Shown here: in pieces, positions 5,059 to 6,452 of the stretch | Layout of the letters: each line of letters starts with the position of its first letter | Position numbering within the stretch: position 1 is the stretch's first letter | Source of the DNA: Candidatus Treponema excrementipullorum | Lineage (GTDB): Bacteria; Spirochaetota; Spirochaetia; Treponematales; Treponemataceae | Assembly: GCA_018883625.1 (NCBI GenBank) | Contig: JAHLFV010000168.1 | Coordinates: 1-6,452 of the forward strand | DNA: 6,452 nt | Direction: 5' to 3' | The notes under the pieces: model-generated | Databases searched by the model: none | What the model was told of the DNA's origin: nothing | The model's input: only the letters and a program-made list of their open reading frames with translations | Program-made: the position numbers and the translations under genes

Positions 5059-6443
5059 ATTTTACGATTTTAATTATTGATGACGAAAAAAATATCCGAG
5101 AAGGTTTAGGCACTGCCTTGGAACTGGAAGGATATGATGTAAAACTGGCTGAAAACGGGGAAGTAGGATTAAAACTTATAGAAAAAGGTGATATTGACTT
5201 AGTTATTACAGACTTACGGATGCCCGGCATTTCCGGGGAAGAAGTAATAGCCAAAGTAGCAGGAGAAAGTCCCGGTGTTCCTGTAATCGTGCTCACCGGT
5301 CACGGAAGCATAGACAGTGCCGTAACAGCCATGAGAAACGGTGCCTATGACTTTTTAACCAAACCTTTAAATCTAGACCGTCTTATATTGATTGTTAAAC
5401 GAGCTTTAGCCGGACGGGAATTGGAAATCCGCCATTCAACTTTAAAAGAAGAGTTGGATGCAAAAACTTCCTTTGAATCAATAATCGGTAAAAGTGCCGA
5501 AATGCTCCGTATTTTTGAGGTAGTCAGAAAAGCTGCTAATTCCAAAGCATCTGTTCTGATAACAGGAGAAAGCGGGACGGGAAAAGAGCTTATTGCAAAT
5601 GCTTTACATAATCTGTCAAACAGAAGAGATAAACCGTTTGTAAAGGTTCACTGTGCTGCTCTTTCCGAATCTTTGTTGGAAAGTGAGCTTTTCGGTCATG
5701 AAAAAGGAGCCTTTACCGGAGCTGTGGCTAGAAAACGGGGGCGTTTTGAATTGGCCAATACAGGGTCGATTTTTCTTGATGAAATCGGTGAAATTGACCA
5801 AAACGTTCAAATAAAAATACTTCGGGTCCTTCAGGACAGGCGGTTTGAGCGGGTCGGAGGAGAAGAAACTTTGGAAGTAGACGTTCGCATTATTGCCGCT
5901 ACCAACAGAGATCTATTGCAGGAGATAGCCGAGCACCGATTCCGAGAAGATTTATTTTACCGGTTAAATGTGGTTCATATTCAAGTCCCGCCTTTACGGG
6001 AGAGAAAGGACGATATTCCTCTGCTAGTTGCTTCCTTTTTAGAAGAATTTGCCAAAGAGAACAACAAAAAAATAACAGGTATAGATGCCCGGGCCCGTTC
6101 TGCTTTGTATAAATATAATTGGCCGGGAAATATCCGTCAACTTCGTAATTGTATAGAAAGTGCCGTAGTAATGTGTTCCGGCAGTCAAATTACTTTGGAG
6201 GACTTGCCACCGTCTGTCAGCGGAGCCTCCGATACGGATATGATTTCTATTCCTGTAGGAATTACTTTGGCAGAGGCTGAAAAAATTTTAATACAGCAGA
6301 ACTTAGCAGTTAACAAAGGAAATAAATCAAAAACAGCTGATATTTTAGGCATTGGACGTAAAACTCTTCACAGAAAAATCGATGAGTATAATTTAGAGGT
6401 CGGGGATACAGAAGCTGCTGAGGGAGAAACAGATCCCGAATAA
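5055..6443 (+). CDS. atoC: Sigma54-dependent response regulator, AtoC/NtrC-like
   Basis: This 462-residue protein activates transcription by sigma54 RNA polymerase when phosphorylated. The receiver domain (about 1-118) has the acidic pair D9-D10, phosphoacceptor D53, T81 and K103, so it looks functional. The AAA+ domain (about 140-375) has Walker A GESGTGKE (171-178), the sigma54-contacting GAFTGA loop (218-223), Walker B with D242-E243, sensor I AATNRD (281-286), putative arginine fingers R295 and R297 in RFREDLFYR, and the sensor II region WPGNIRQLRN (356-365), where Gln stands in the usual Glu position. The C-terminal segment, about 403-448, is a Fis-type helix-turn-helix (KSKTADILGIGRKTLHRKI), so it should bind DNA directly. 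A short acidic tail follows. It is almost certainly the partner of the kinase before it, with which it shares an ATGA overlap. Its target promoters are not visible here, and I found no -24/-12 element in the window. Only nine bases follow its stop. Confidence 0.97.
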   Translation: MNFTILIIDDEKNIREGLGTALELEGYDVKLAENGEVGLKLIEKGDIDLVITDLRMPGISGEEVIAKVAGESPGVPVIVLTGHGSIDSAVTAMRNGAYDFLTKPLNLDRLILIVKRALAGRELEIRHSTLKEELDAKTSFESIIGKSAEMLRIFEVVRKAANSKASVLITGESGTGKELIANALHNLSNRRDKPFVKVHCAALSESLLESELFGHEKGAFTGAVARKRGRFELANTGSIFLDEIGEIDQNVQIKILRVLQDRRFERVGGEETLEVDVRIIAATNRDLLQEIAEHRFREDLFYRLNVVHIQVPPLRERKDDIPLLVASFLEEFAKENNKKITGIDARARSALYKYNWPGNIRQLRNCIESAVVMCSGSQITLEDLPPSVSGASDTDMISIPVGITLAEAEKILIQQNLAVNKGNKSKTADILGIGRKTLHRKIDEYNLEVGDTEAAEGETDPE

Positions 6444-6452
6444 ATATGTAAT

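Larger units (their letters stand above)
100..6443 (+). other. Six-gene overlapping operon
   Basis: All six genes are on the plus strand and no intergenic base separates them: the overlaps are 11, 20, 1, 4 and 4 bases. Five of the six starts have a Shine-Dalgarno sequence located inside the gene before; only the first gene lacks one. This strongly suggests one message and coupled translation. I saw no internal terminator hairpin. The genes serve peptidoglycan synthesis, the envelope, replication and signalling, so the grouping is probably about shared expression, not a single pathway. Confidence 0.85.

Noticed and set aside
6410..6452. A terminator after the response regulator gene
   Set aside because: Only nine bases follow the stop codon and no hairpin is visible in the last stretch.

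Overview
The window looks like a core chromosomal operon from a spirochete of the Treponema group. It is AT-rich, all genes lie on the plus strand, and the order murG - cvpA - clamp-loader delta' - cytoplasmic PAS histidine kinase - sigma54 response regulator matches the murG-to-atoS/atoC block I recall from Treponema genomes. That match is from memory and was not checked against a database. Nothing in the window points to a mobile element, phage, CRISPR array, rRNA or tRNA.

Layout: bases 1-99 are a non-coding AT-rich leader with two possible sigma70-type promoters. The better one has a perfect TATAAT box ending only eight bases before the first start codon. Six genes then follow without any gap: an ankyrin-repeat protein with an unassigned N-terminal domain (100-1005), MurG (995-2149), a CvpA-family membrane protein (2130-2615), a DNA polymerase III delta'-like clamp-loader subunit (2615-3871), an AtoS/NtrB-like soluble histidine kinase (3868-5058) and an AtoC/NtrC-like sigma54 activator (5055-6443). 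The five junctions overlap by 11, 20, 1, 4 and 4 bases. Only nine bases remain after the last stop, so the end of the operon and its terminator cannot be seen.

How the genes fit together: MurG makes lipid II for peptidoglycan, CvpA is an inner-membrane protein linked to envelope homeostasis, and delta' belongs to the replicative clamp loader. The operon thus joins cell-wall growth, membrane function and DNA replication to a two-component system that would switch on sigma54 promoters elsewhere. The kinase has no membrane segment, so its signal is probably cytoplasmic. Tight overlaps suggest co-transcription and translational coupling, and hence fixed ratios of the products.

Most of this is a conserved housekeeping arrangement, and I do not see a clear new system. 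The points most worth following are the ankyrin protein's unassigned N-terminal alpha/beta domain, its apparently leaderless start, the large insertion and degenerate nucleotide-binding motifs of the delta' protein, and substitutions at conserved MurG active-site motifs.
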